From an uncultured Acetatifactor sp. (GTDB lineage: Bacteria; Bacillota; Clostridia; Lachnospirales; Lachnospiraceae): a stretch of 32,074 nt of DNA. The stretch covers positions 1 to 32,074 of the forward strand of contig CANPXL010000030.1 in assembly GCA_947586055.1 (NCBI GenBank), in the 5' to 3' direction. The notes under the pieces were generated by a model, which saw only the letters and a program-made list of their open reading frames with translations, searched no databases and was not told the DNA's origin. Positions 25,933-32,074 of this stretch are shown here, in pieces (within the stretch, counting starts at the first letter, position 1; the number at the start of each line of letters is the position of its first letter). Both the position numbers and the translations under genes were made by a program.

Positions 25933-27033
25933 ATGAGAAAATATTATTTGGACAATATCAGATGGATCACAGTGGTGACGGTAGTGATCTATCACGTTTT
26001 CTATATGTATAATGCCGAGGGAATATTGGGAGGTCTTGGCAGGATTACAAATGTTTCGGTTCAGTCTTATGACATATTTCTGTATTTTGTATATCCGTGG
26101 TTTATGCCGGTATTGTTTCTTGTTTCCGGGATCAGTTCCCGGTTATATCTGCAGCGTCACACGGACAGGGAATTTGTAAAGAACCGGACAAGGAAGCTTC
26201 TTGTGCCGTCAACCATAGGACTTTTTTCTTTTCAGTTTATTCAGGGGTATGTGTCCATGTCGCTGGGTACCGGTTTTACGGAGCTTGCTGCAGCGGGAGT
26301 TCCAAAGCCTGTGATCTTTCTGATCATGGCTGTTTCCGGCATAGGGGTTCTTTGGTTTATCCAGCTTCTCTGGCTGTATTGCATGATACTTGTCTTTCTG
26401 AAAAAGGTTGAACGAGGAAAGCTTTTGAGGGCGGGCGCAAAAACTCCGGTTTGGCTTATTTTGTCATTTTACCTTCTGATCTGGGGAGCCGCCCAGATTC
26501 TGAATACGCCGATCATATCGGTGTATAGGATTGCGTTTTACTTTGTTTTCTTCATCCTTGGATATTATGTATTTTCCCATGATGAAGTGATGGAAAAGCT
26601 GAAGAGATATGCCGTTCCTTTGATCGTGACAGGGGTCTTGGCCTGTGTAATTTTTTCTGCCATGTATTTCAGTACCGGGGCCAATTATGCGGAGGAGCCG
26701 GTAAACAGAAATCCGCTGTATGCGGTATGTGCATATTTTGGTTCGCTGGCTGTACTTTCCGGAATGGCACGGTTTGGAGACTGCGGCAATCGTTTTACAA
26801 AATGGATGAGCAGGCGAAGTTTTGGCCTCTATGTTTTTCATTACCTTGGGGTTTCGTTGATCGCTTTGCTGATCGCAAAGCCGGGATTGCTGCCGGCGCC
26901 TGTGTGTTATCTGTTAAGTCTGTCAGCCGGTTTTGCGTTTGGATTTGGGCTGTATGAGATCATTTCGCGGATCCCGTATTTCAGATGGGCCGTGCTGGGA
27001 ATCAAAAAGGAGAGAAAGGATGTTTCAGGATAA
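25933..27033 (+). CDS. Acyltransferase 3 family integral membrane protein
   Basis: The 366-residue protein has about ten hydrophobic segments and the N-terminal acyltransferase-3 signature: LDNIRWITVVTVVIYHVFYMYN with the conserved His, then an Arg pair further on (RKLLVPS). Members transfer acyl groups to sugars, glucans or other cell-surface molecules on the membrane; the substrate here is unknown. The start at 25933 is chosen because GGTGGA at 25921-25926 is 6 nt upstream, whereas the ATG at 25927 abuts it. The stop overlaps the start of the following XRE-AbrB regulator by 14 bases, so they form an operon. Confidence 0.85.
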   Translation: MRKYYLDNIRWITVVTVVIYHVFYMYNAEGILGGLGRITNVSVQSYDIFLYFVYPWFMPVLFLVSGISSRLYLQRHTDREFVKNRTRKLLVPSTIGLFSFQFIQGYVSMSLGTGFTELAAAGVPKPVIFLIMAVSGIGVLWFIQLLWLYCMILVFLKKVERGKLLRAGAKTPVWLILSFYLLIWGAAQILNTPIISVYRIAFYFVFFILGYYVFSHDEVMEKLKRYAVPLIVTGVLACVIFSAMYFSTGANYAEEPVNRNPLYAVCAYFGSLAVLSGMARFGDCGNRFTKWMSRRSFGLYVFHYLGVSLIALLIAKPGLLPAPVCYLLSLSAGFAFGFGLYEIISRIPYFRWAVLGIKKERKDVSG

Positions 27034-27448
27034 CCTGCTGCAAATGAGAAAGATGAAAGGGTTTACACAGGAAGAGATAGCGGAAAAGGTCGGTGTGACG
27101 AGGCAGGCTGTGGCAAAATGGGAAGCGGGTGAAACGGTACCGGATCTGGACAAATGTAAAATGCTTGCGGAAGTTTTTGAGGTATCTCTTGACGATCTTG
27201 CCAATTATGAGCCGGAAGAAAACCTGGGGCTGGGTCTTCCGCCAAAAGGGAAGCATTTATTTGGCGTTGTGACGGTTGGCGATAAGGGGCAGGTTGTGAT
27301 TCCCGCAAAGGCACGTAAGCTTTTTGAAATATCTCCGGGGGATCAGCTTGTTGTTCTTGGAGATGAGGGGCAGGGATTGGCGATCATGAAATCGGAAAAG
27401 TTCCTCGCGCTTGCGGATGCCATCAGATCAGGGACATTTGAAACGTAA
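27020..27448 (+). CDS. XRE-type regulator fused to an AbrB/SpoVT domain
   Basis: The 142-residue protein has an XRE helix-turn-helix (about residues 5-58; LLQMRKMKGFTQEEIAEKVGVTRQAVAKWEAGETVPDL). A second DNA-binding swapped-hairpin AbrB domain covers about residues 80-125 (VVTVGDKGQVVIPAKARKLFEISPGDQLVVLGDE). Such two-headed regulators are common in Clostridia and usually control an adjacent transporter or membrane gene. GGAG lies about 7-10 nt upstream. It overlaps the acyltransferase gene by 14 bases; the acyltransferase promoter is the obvious candidate target. Confidence 0.9.
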   Translation: MFQDNLLQMRKMKGFTQEEIAEKVGVTRQAVAKWEAGETVPDLDKCKMLAEVFEVSLDDLANYEPEENLGLGLPPKGKHLFGVVTVGDKGQVVIPAKARKLFEISPGDQLVVLGDEGQGLAIMKSEKFLALADAIRSGTFET

Positions 27449-27513
27449 TAGGACAAATATGAAAAAATACGGGATGATTTGAGAAAATGCTTTGGAAGGA
27501 CGGCAGTAATAAG

Positions 27514-27549
27514 CCCCGCCGCCGCGGTAGGAACCGCTGCACGGCGGGG
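27514..27549. terminator. GC-rich hairpin between convergent genes
   Basis: CCCCGCCG (27514-27521) pairs with CGGCGGGG (27542-27549), with an inner GCGGT/ACCGC stem. It lies between the XRE-AbrB gene and the convergent minus-strand gene ending at 27556. No T-run follows on either strand, only CTTATT on the minus strand, so it is a likely but imperfect bidirectional terminator. Confidence 0.5.
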
Positions 27550-27555
27550 TATCTG

Positions 27556-28305
27556 TCAGAAGCCCAACAATGTATAGTTGAATTCCCGATTGTAATTCAG
27601 AAAGGCCAGCAAGCCTTTCAGGTAAATGATCCGCCGGTCAAAGTCGATGCCGAGTTCGGCATTGACGCCGGTACCGTAAACTTTCATGTCCACCGCCGCT
27701 TTGGGATTTTTGAAATCCAGCGCAGCATTGGTCAGTTCGCAGGAAAGGAACGTGATTTTGACATTGGCGCTGCTTTTGGTGATATCGCCGCGGTTAATGT
27801 CCAGAGCAATATCCCAGGCGAAAGGCCCGCTGCTTCCGTTGGAGGAGAGATCGGTCGCCTCCAAAGAGGTGAGCAGCGTCTTGGCCTGTTCTTCCGACAG
27901 TTCCTGTTCTGCCGGCGTTTCCAATAGTGCGTCTGCTCTGTTTGCTGCCGCGCAAGCCTTAACGGGCGGCTGGAGAATACCGGCATAATTCAGATGGTTG
28001 TCCAACGTTGTACCGGAAATTGTGTACTGCGCCACAAGGTTGCAGTTTGTCTTGTAGATGAAAATTTCGGAACTGGCACGGTCATGTCCCCATGTGACGT
28101 CGGCATACAATTTGACCTTCATTCCGTCTTTAACGCCGTAATTGCCGGGATTGGCGGTTTTCTGGGTTAGCAGTGTGATATCGCCGGTGCCCTTCGTGCG
28201 TTTCCAGTCCAGAGATTCCTCATCAAAATACTGGAATTGTAATCTGACGACAAATTCGCCGAGATTTTTTAAGTTCATTTGGCCGATTTCCTGATATTTA
28301 CTCAT
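27556..28305 (-). CDS. Uncharacterised 249-residue beta-rich protein
   Basis: No signal peptide or membrane helix is visible. The N-terminal half is rich in alternating beta-type residues (VVRLQFQYFDEESLDWKRTKG, GMKVKLYADVTWGHDRA, NLVAQYTISGTTLDNHLNYAG). The middle is an Ala/Glu-rich helical stretch with TLLTSLEATDLSSNGSSG, and the C-terminal part is again beta-like (NVKITFLSCELTNAALDF, ELGIDFDRRIIYLKG). I do not recognise a family. AGGAGT 9 nt upstream supports the start at 28305. It lies 110 bp downstream of an AbrB/SARP-like regulator, and the gap holds four 11-bp direct repeats, so it is probably that regulator's main target. Confidence 0.7.
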   Translation of the reverse strand: MSKYQEIGQMNLKNLGEFVVRLQFQYFDEESLDWKRTKGTGDITLLTQKTANPGNYGVKDGMKVKLYADVTWGHDRASSEIFIYKTNCNLVAQYTISGTTLDNHLNYAGILQPPVKACAAANRADALLETPAEQELSEEQAKTLLTSLEATDLSSNGSSGPFAWDIALDINRGDITKSSANVKITFLSCELTNAALDFKNPKAAVDMKVYGTGVNAELGIDFDRRIIYLKGLLAFLNYNREFNYTLLGF

Positions 28306-28363
28306 GACATAGCGACTCCTTTCTTTGTTTTGCTGGGATGCATCCTCTGTACAATATATAATA

Positions 28364-28407
28364 TAATCAATACAGTTGGAATACATTTAGAATAAAGTTA
28401 GAATAAA
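28364..28407 (-). promoter_or_regulatory. Four contiguous 11-bp direct repeats upstream of the 249-residue protein gene
   Basis: On the plus strand the units are GTTAGAATAAA (28397-28407), TTTAGAATAAA (28386-28396), GTTGGAATACA (28375-28385) and TAATCAATACA (28364-28374), with no gap. The last is the most diverged. They sit 59 bp upstream of the 28305 start codon and just upstream of an A+T-rich stretch (TATATTATATAT on the minus strand) that could hold the -10. Direct repeats at 11-bp spacing in place of a -35 are the known binding pattern of SARP-type activators, and the gene upstream encodes a SARP-like protein. Confidence 0.65.
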
Positions 28408-28415
28408 ATCAGAAA

Positions 28416-29132
28416 TTACCGCTGCAAAAGACGGCGGTAATATAGAGCGAACTTTTCGCTGCCGATTTTTTCGTAATAATCAGCAAGATATTCTGTCATT
28501 TCCAGAAAGCGTATGTCGTAGTAGGCTTCATAAGGGGCTATCCAGTCAAAAGATTCGGTTTCCAGCAGAGTTCCCCGGCATAGTTCCACGGCGGACTTCC
28601 AATCGCCGGGAATGTTCTTTTGGCGGTACAATGATTCAAATTGTTCAAGATCACAAGAGATTTTTTGACGTTCTAGATATGTTTCGCCATGCAGCATAGT
28701 AATTGGAAAAAGCGTTCCATTTACGCAGATTTTCTTTAGATAACGGATCGCTTTATAGAGACTGTCCATGGCGTTGGCGATGGGAACATCGGGCCACAAG
28801 GCCTCTGCCAGTATCGTGTTTTTGACCGGGCCATAGCCGCGGCATAAGAGATAGGCCGTCAATTCTTTTGCCTTTTTGTTTTGGAAGGCGATTTCACTTT
28901 TGCCCAGAATGGCGGACATATTGCCGAAGCATTTGATTTCTAGGGTCTTTTTGCCCGGAAGACTGCAGGATTCCGGAGCAGTCTGCGTCAATGTTTCCGG
29001 GCGGATTCGCAGTTCGTTATCTTCAAGAAAACAGGTCAGTGTACTGCCGTCCTGAATGCCAAGTTGTTCAATAAATTCTTCCGGCAGCGACAGCTGCCAG
29101 GTCTTTTGGAGCCTTAAATTTTGTTTTTTCAT
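28416..29132 (-). CDS. AbrB-like domain fused to a SARP/BTAD-type winged-helix regulator
   Basis: The 238-residue protein has three parts. Residues 1-50 resemble an AbrB swapped hairpin (WQLSLPEEFIEQLGIQDGSTLTCFLEDNELRIRPE). Residues about 62-155 look like an OmpR-type winged helix as found in SARP regulators (LEIKCFGNMSAILG, KAKELTAYLLCRG, LAEALWPD, SLYKAIRYLKK, ETYLERQKI). The rest resembles the helical bacterial transcriptional activator domain (CDLEQFESLYRQ ... WIAPYEAYYDIRFLEMTEYLADYYEK). AGGAGG at 6 nt supports the start. SARP proteins bind direct repeats spaced one helical turn apart; such repeats lie just behind this gene, in front of the 249-residue protein gene. I infer activation of that gene. 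The AbrB fusion is unusual. Confidence 0.8.
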   Translation of the reverse strand: MKKQNLRLQKTWQLSLPEEFIEQLGIQDGSTLTCFLEDNELRIRPETLTQTAPESCSLPGKKTLEIKCFGNMSAILGKSEIAFQNKKAKELTAYLLCRGYGPVKNTILAEALWPDVPIANAMDSLYKAIRYLKKICVNGTLFPITMLHGETYLERQKISCDLEQFESLYRQKNIPGDWKSAVELCRGTLLETESFDWIAPYEAYYDIRFLEMTEYLADYYEKIGSEKFALYYRRLLQR

Positions 29133-29225
29133 TTGTATCCTCCTTTTTGTCCATGCTTTGTCCCGTTATCGGCATCGGCATCCCACAACACGCACAACAC
29201 GAACTATAAAAACAGTAAGACAGAA

Positions 29226-29497
29226 TGCGATATAAGGCAAGTATATTCGAGGCACTGCAAGACCAGAGAGAACTGAAAAGCCGGGAGAAGGCGCTGGCGG
29301 AAGAAAGAGCCGGCTCAAAAAAGAAAAAGAGGAATCTGAGAAACGGAAGGCCATAGACGAAGCGGCCGCGCAGAAACGGAAAGAGAGAGGCCGAGGCCGC
29401 GCAGAAAAAGAAGGAGAGAGCGCAGCAGCGCCGCAAGGATCAGATCGAAAGAAACCTGACCAGCACCGGGGCGCAGGTCCTCAAGAGAGAGTCCTGA
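29226..29497 (+). pseudogene. Frameshifted C-terminal remnant of a Lys/Glu-rich protein
   Basis: Three successive frames join into one coherent charged helical protein end. The first (29226 onward) reads SIFEALQDQRELKSREKALAEERA, the second KEESEKRKAIDEAAAQKRKER, the third AEAAQKKKERAQQRRKDQ and then IERNLTSTGAQVLKRES before the stop at 29495-29497. Two single-base frameshifts separate them, so the gene is dead. The pattern resembles the coiled C-terminus of HerA-like (DUF853) ATPases, but only loosely. The whole N-terminal part is missing; upstream lies the promoter region of the divergent regulator. Confidence 0.55.
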
Positions 29498-29531
29498 ATA
29501 TGATGTTGAAATGAAAGATTAGGAAAAAGAA

Positions 29532-29565
29532 TGGACAGGCACGGATCCCCATCCATGCCTGTCCA
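29532..29565 (-). terminator. Strong hairpin with a T-rich tail on the minus strand
   Basis: TGGACAGGCACGGAT (29532-29546) pairs with ATCCATGCCTGTCCA (29551-29565) over 15 positions with one mismatch and a CCCC loop. On the minus strand it is followed by TTCTTTTTCC, so it looks like a minus-strand terminator, yet no minus-strand gene lies to its right within the window. Confidence 0.5.
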
Positions 29566-29683
29566 ATGTCTGAAAGTTCTTTATTGAGATTAATTTAGCC
29601 TACACTTTTCACAATTATTTATGAAATAATCCACTATAAAATAAAAATACCTTATGATATAATTTATTAAAGGGGTGATTATT

Positions 29684-30166
29684 ATGTGGATTATAAGTAT
29701 GATATTATCTTCAGTAGTGTCAGTAATTTTAAGTGATAAAATAATCTTTGGCATAGAGCGGATATTTACAAAATTAGGGGTATCAAAACCTTCTAATATT
29801 GCTGGATTATGGAAAGCAACTTTTATTATGGGTTATGGTAAAAATAAAGTTGAATATACAGAAATTATATTGGTTAAAAAAAGATTTAGTACGATATATG
29901 GCTATATTGCTAATGATAGTAGAAATTATGCAAGATTACAATATGTAATGGACAAAAATCCTATTCGGTTAAAAGGATTTCTATCGGACAATAGATATTT
30001 TACTGGATTTTGGTATCATCCTATAGAAACTTATAGATATCACGGATCGTTTCAATTATTAGTTGAGCCGAATTTTATTAAAATGAAAGGACAATGGATT
30101 GGATATAGCGAAAGCAAACAAATTATAAATAATGGATTGTGGATTTGGGAAAAATTAATAGAGTGA
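29684..30166 (+). CDS. Small membrane protein with a beta-rich C-terminal domain
   Basis: The 160-residue protein has one hydrophobic helix at residues 1-20 (MWIISMILSSVVSVILSDK) and then about 115 residues rich in beta-type strands separated by Gly-x-Trp or Gly-Phe-Trp turns (AGLWKATF, IYGYIAND, LKGFLSD, TGFWYHP, YHGSFQLL, KGQWIGY, NGLWIW). This suggests an antiparallel beta-barrel of the lipocalin or OB type. Membrane-anchored beta-barrels are known among anti-phage effectors such as CBASS Cap15, but no cyclase gene is present, so that link is speculative. GGGGTGAT at 29671-29678 and a TATAAT at 29658-29663 precede the start at 29684. GC is far below the window average, which suggests transfer. 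Confidence 0.6.
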   Translation: MWIISMILSSVVSVILSDKIIFGIERIFTKLGVSKPSNIAGLWKATFIMGYGKNKVEYTEIILVKKRFSTIYGYIANDSRNYARLQYVMDKNPIRLKGFLSDNRYFTGFWYHPIETYRYHGSFQLLVEPNFIKMKGQWIGYSESKQIINNGLWIWEKLIE

Positions 30167-30573
30167 AATAAACATATGGAGCAAAATGTCTGTTCTCTAT
30201 ATCCTTAAAAGAACGGATTTCGCAGAAAAATAATATTTTTGAGAAAGGGAGCTGCTGCGCCATAGATTACTCATCTATTTTGCAACAGCCCCTGGTGACT
30301 TAGATTGCTCCTTTGTTAAGTAGTGAATTGATTATACTATAAATTAGATTGACTTACTACCAATATTATAGAGATTGTTGTTTGTTTTTGAAATCGGTCT
30401 TATCAATGATATGTATGCCGAGAGCAGAAATGAATCCTGTTTCTATGTGGCACTCGGAACACAGAAAGATATGGACCGTTTCTAATTGAAAAAACAGCCC
30501 TTTTCTGCTATATTTGTGGTGGAAAGGGCTGGTAAAATTAGCAGAAAATTAGAATTAATGTAGGAGGATCGAT
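30167..30573. other. Intergenic stretch with a hairpin and a short gene remnant
   Basis: No intact gene. A long imperfect hairpin spans 30247-30292: GCTGCTGC/GCAACAGC outer stem with one mismatch, ATAGAT/ATCTAT inner stem. It is of the kind often seen as intergenic terminators in Lachnospiraceae. A decayed reading frame at about 30396-30486 encodes LINDMYAESRNESCFYVALG and is similar to the tail at 30961-31083. A second hairpin lies at 30495-30531. Confidence 0.5.
30495..30531 (-). terminator. Intrinsic terminator oriented on the minus strand
   Basis: CAGCCCTTT (30495-30503) pairs perfectly with AAAGGGCTG (30523-30531). On the minus strand the stem is followed by TTTTTT (complement of 30489-30494). 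No minus-strand gene is present to the right, so it may be a relic or stop antisense transcription ahead of the 30574 gene. Confidence 0.55.
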
Positions 30574-30930
30574 ATGAGCAATTTAGGTGGGTATCAAGTA
30601 ATGACTACGTTTGCAAAGAAGGTCGGTGGCCCGTGGAATCTTCTTTTTTTAACTTTAGGAGTAGGCGGTGCGCTTTATAAGTGTGGTGAAGTGGCAGTTA
30701 AAAAAACATATAAAAAGATGAAGAGTTTAAATGAAAAGGCAGAGACAGCAAAAATATATAATGTTACTGCTGATGGTAAAGGTGGTAAGGATTTGGTGTT
30801 GAATTCTGGTGACACATATAAGATTCTGGAGTCAGACGGAGAATCCATATTGATTGAAAAAATTGGTGATTCCAATAATCCTTATTTTGTATCAGCAGAT
30901 TTTTTACGCACGGTATCAGATTATACCTAA
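30574..30930 (+). CDS. Small membrane protein of unknown function
   Basis: The 118-residue protein has a hydrophobic segment near residues 15-32 (GGPWNLLFLTLGVGGALYKCG), a Lys-rich stretch just after it (VKKTYKKMKSLNEKAE) that should face the cytoplasm, and a C-terminal part of about 60 residues with SH3-like strand pattern (KDLVLNSGDTYKILESDG, ESILIEKIGDSNNPYFVSADFL). GGAGG 7 nt upstream of ATG supports the start. The TAA stop is followed in the same frame by 50 more open codons, so the native protein may have been longer. No family recognised. Confidence 0.6.
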   Translation: MSNLGGYQVMTTFAKKVGGPWNLLFLTLGVGGALYKCGEVAVKKTYKKMKSLNEKAETAKIYNVTADGKGGKDLVLNSGDTYKILESDGESILIEKIGDSNNPYFVSADFLRTVSDYT

Positions 30931-31083
30931 AAGATAGCGAACCGCGACTTACTGTTCATTGGATTAATTGATGACATATATGCTGAACACAGGAATGACT
31001 TTTATTTCTACATAGATAAGAAAGGGATTGTTTCTAGTTGTAAAGATAGCTATTATATTACTGTGACAAAAGCGGTACCGTAG
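30931..31083 (+). pseudogene. In-frame tail remnant behind the 30574 gene
   Basis: Immediately after the TAA at 30928-30930 the same frame continues for 50 codons to a TAG (31081-31083), reading KIANRDLLFIGLIDDIYAEH, then RNDFYFYIDKKG and so on. The LI-D-YAE-RN pattern is shared with the decayed segment at about 30396-30486, so both derive from related coding sequence. Either the upstream gene gained an early stop, or these are separate relics of a repeated module. Confidence 0.4.
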
Positions 31084-31110
31084 ATTATTGTTTAGAGAGA
31101 AGGGGAAAAG

Positions 31111-32011
31111 TTGAGTAAAATTATATATTTGGATCAAAATAAATGGATAGAATTAGCGCGATATGATTCGGAAAGAGAAAAAAACCAGAGTTAAAAGAAA
31201 TATATGATATGGTTTATAAAAAAGTTTAGATGGAGAATGGGTATTTCCATTATCAATAATTCATTATAATGAAACCGTCACAAGAAAACAGGAAGATCAG
31301 AGGCATGATTTAGCAAAGTATATGGGAACGATTTCACGAAACTGGGGAATATTCCCGTTTGGAATGAATAAAATGGAGGAATTAGTTGCTTGTGCTAACC
31401 CGGAAAAACATTCTTATACACCAGTTAAACATAGTCCGGGTTGCTTTGTTGGAAAACTTTTTAATCCTGAGAAGCTATTGGAGAGTCAGGGAGTACCTAT
31501 CGATAAGGATAAATTGGATAGAGCCAATTCCTTTGCATCTCAATATAATTTCTTTTTGTATTTTGTAGAAAATGGGATAAAAGGAGCAGATGGGTTAAGA
31601 GAAAATAATCTATTTTATCAAAAATCATTTGATGCATTGAGAGATGAAGACAATTCTCATAATATTCCAGACAAATGGAAGTTTGAAATATTATTTGTTC
31701 AGTGCTTTGTGGCAGAATATAAAGAATTTTTTGACAAATTAGATGTAACAGAAGAACAAAAGATTAGTATTGCATACGATTATTTTAAAAAATACATACC
31801 AAGTTCGTTTTATGTGGAGATTGCCTTAATATATTACAGTAAATTAAAGAATAAGCAAAGAAAGAATGATATCAATGACTATAAAGACATTGTCAGCTTA
31901 GCGCAAGCGTTACCATATTGCGATGCTGTTATTACAGAAAATTATTGGGGTTCGTTAATTGTTGAGCATGGATTAGATAAACAGTATAATTCATTAGTTA
32001 GTGTCTGCTGA
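31111..32011 (+). pseudogene. PIN-like domain protein broken by two homopolymer frameshifts
   Basis: The frame starts at TTG 31111, preceded by AGAAGGGG, and reads SKIIYLDQNKWIELARYDSE. It is broken twice, each time by one A missing from an A-run (near 31180 and 31216-31221), and then continues open from about 31225 to 32011. Adding one A to each run gives a continuous protein of about 300 residues. The N-terminal YLDQNKWIELAR and the C-terminal PYCDAVITENYWGSLIVEHGL carry the spaced Asp residues expected of a PIN-like metal-dependent nuclease, with a helical middle. Such genes often travel with defence or mobile elements; this one is AT-rich like its neighbours. Family assignment is tentative. 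Confidence 0.6.
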
Positions 32012-32074
32012 TTAGGCCGAATATCCTTGATTTTGCTGACTTTTCGCCATATTTGTGGTACAATAATAGCAAGG

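Noticed and set aside
1..32074. tRNA, rRNA, insertion sequences or integrases
   Set aside because: I saw no cloverleaf sequences, rRNA motifs, transposase or integrase genes, or clear attachment repeats in the window.

Overview
The window looks like a chromosomal segment from a Lachnospiraceae-type member of the Clostridia. This rests on a T-box-controlled valS, the family make-up (ferredoxin-tailed aldo/keto reductase, flavodoxin lipoprotein, XRE-AbrB regulator, DUF6483-like protein), strong AGGAGG ribosome binding sites and TTGACA/TATAAT promoters. Base composition is mosaic. Roughly 1-12.2 kb is GC-rich, 12.4-15.7 kb is AT-rich and looks acquired, the CRISPR region is intermediate, and 29.6-32 kb is very AT-rich and full of gene remnants.

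Layout. 0.3-3.4 kb: promoter, T-box leader and valS, followed by a GH113-like glycosidase. 4.5-7.1 kb: a hybrid histidine kinase with two receiver domains on the minus strand, broken by one frameshift. 7.3-8.7 kb: a ferredoxin-tailed aldo/keto reductase and a 54-residue protein. 8.7-11.8 kb, minus strand: an apparently autoregulated tetR - aldo/keto reductase - carboxymuconolactone decarboxylase-like - flavodoxin lipoprotein operon, with two palindromic operators on its promoter and two gene remnants at its 3' end. 12.4-15.4 kb: a ribbon-helix-helix protein, a DNA methyltransferase, a 5'-truncated restriction endonuclease and a membrane-anchored coiled-coil protein.

15.7-25.3 kb: a type I-C CRISPR-Cas locus (cas3, cas5c, cas8c with an internal cas11c start, cas7c, cas4, cas1, cas2) and an array of 25 repeats and 24 spacers. 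cas4 carries a one-base frameshift in an A7 tract. The gap between cas3 and cas5 holds the most interesting signal. A minus-strand degenerate repeat has its own promoter, a compensated stem and an almost intact 11-nt crRNA handle. Its 'spacer' matches a site just upstream of the cas5 promoter -35 next to a TTC PAM, with mismatches only at positions 6 and 12 of the first 14. I read it as a crRNA-like RNA (CreR-type) that would direct Cascade to repress its own cas operon.

25.3-29.1 kb: a DUF6483-like gene, an acyltransferase overlapping an XRE-AbrB regulator, and a minus-strand pair made of an AbrB/winged-helix (SARP/BTAD-like) regulator and an unrecognised 249-residue protein. Four contiguous 11-bp direct repeats lie between that pair. 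29.2-32 kb: a frameshifted lysine/glutamate-rich remnant, a small membrane plus beta-rich protein, a small membrane protein with a decayed tail, and a PIN-like protein broken by two homopolymer-A frameshifts. Single-base indels in four otherwise good genes, most of them in homopolymers, mean sequencing or assembly error must be excluded before calling these genes dead.
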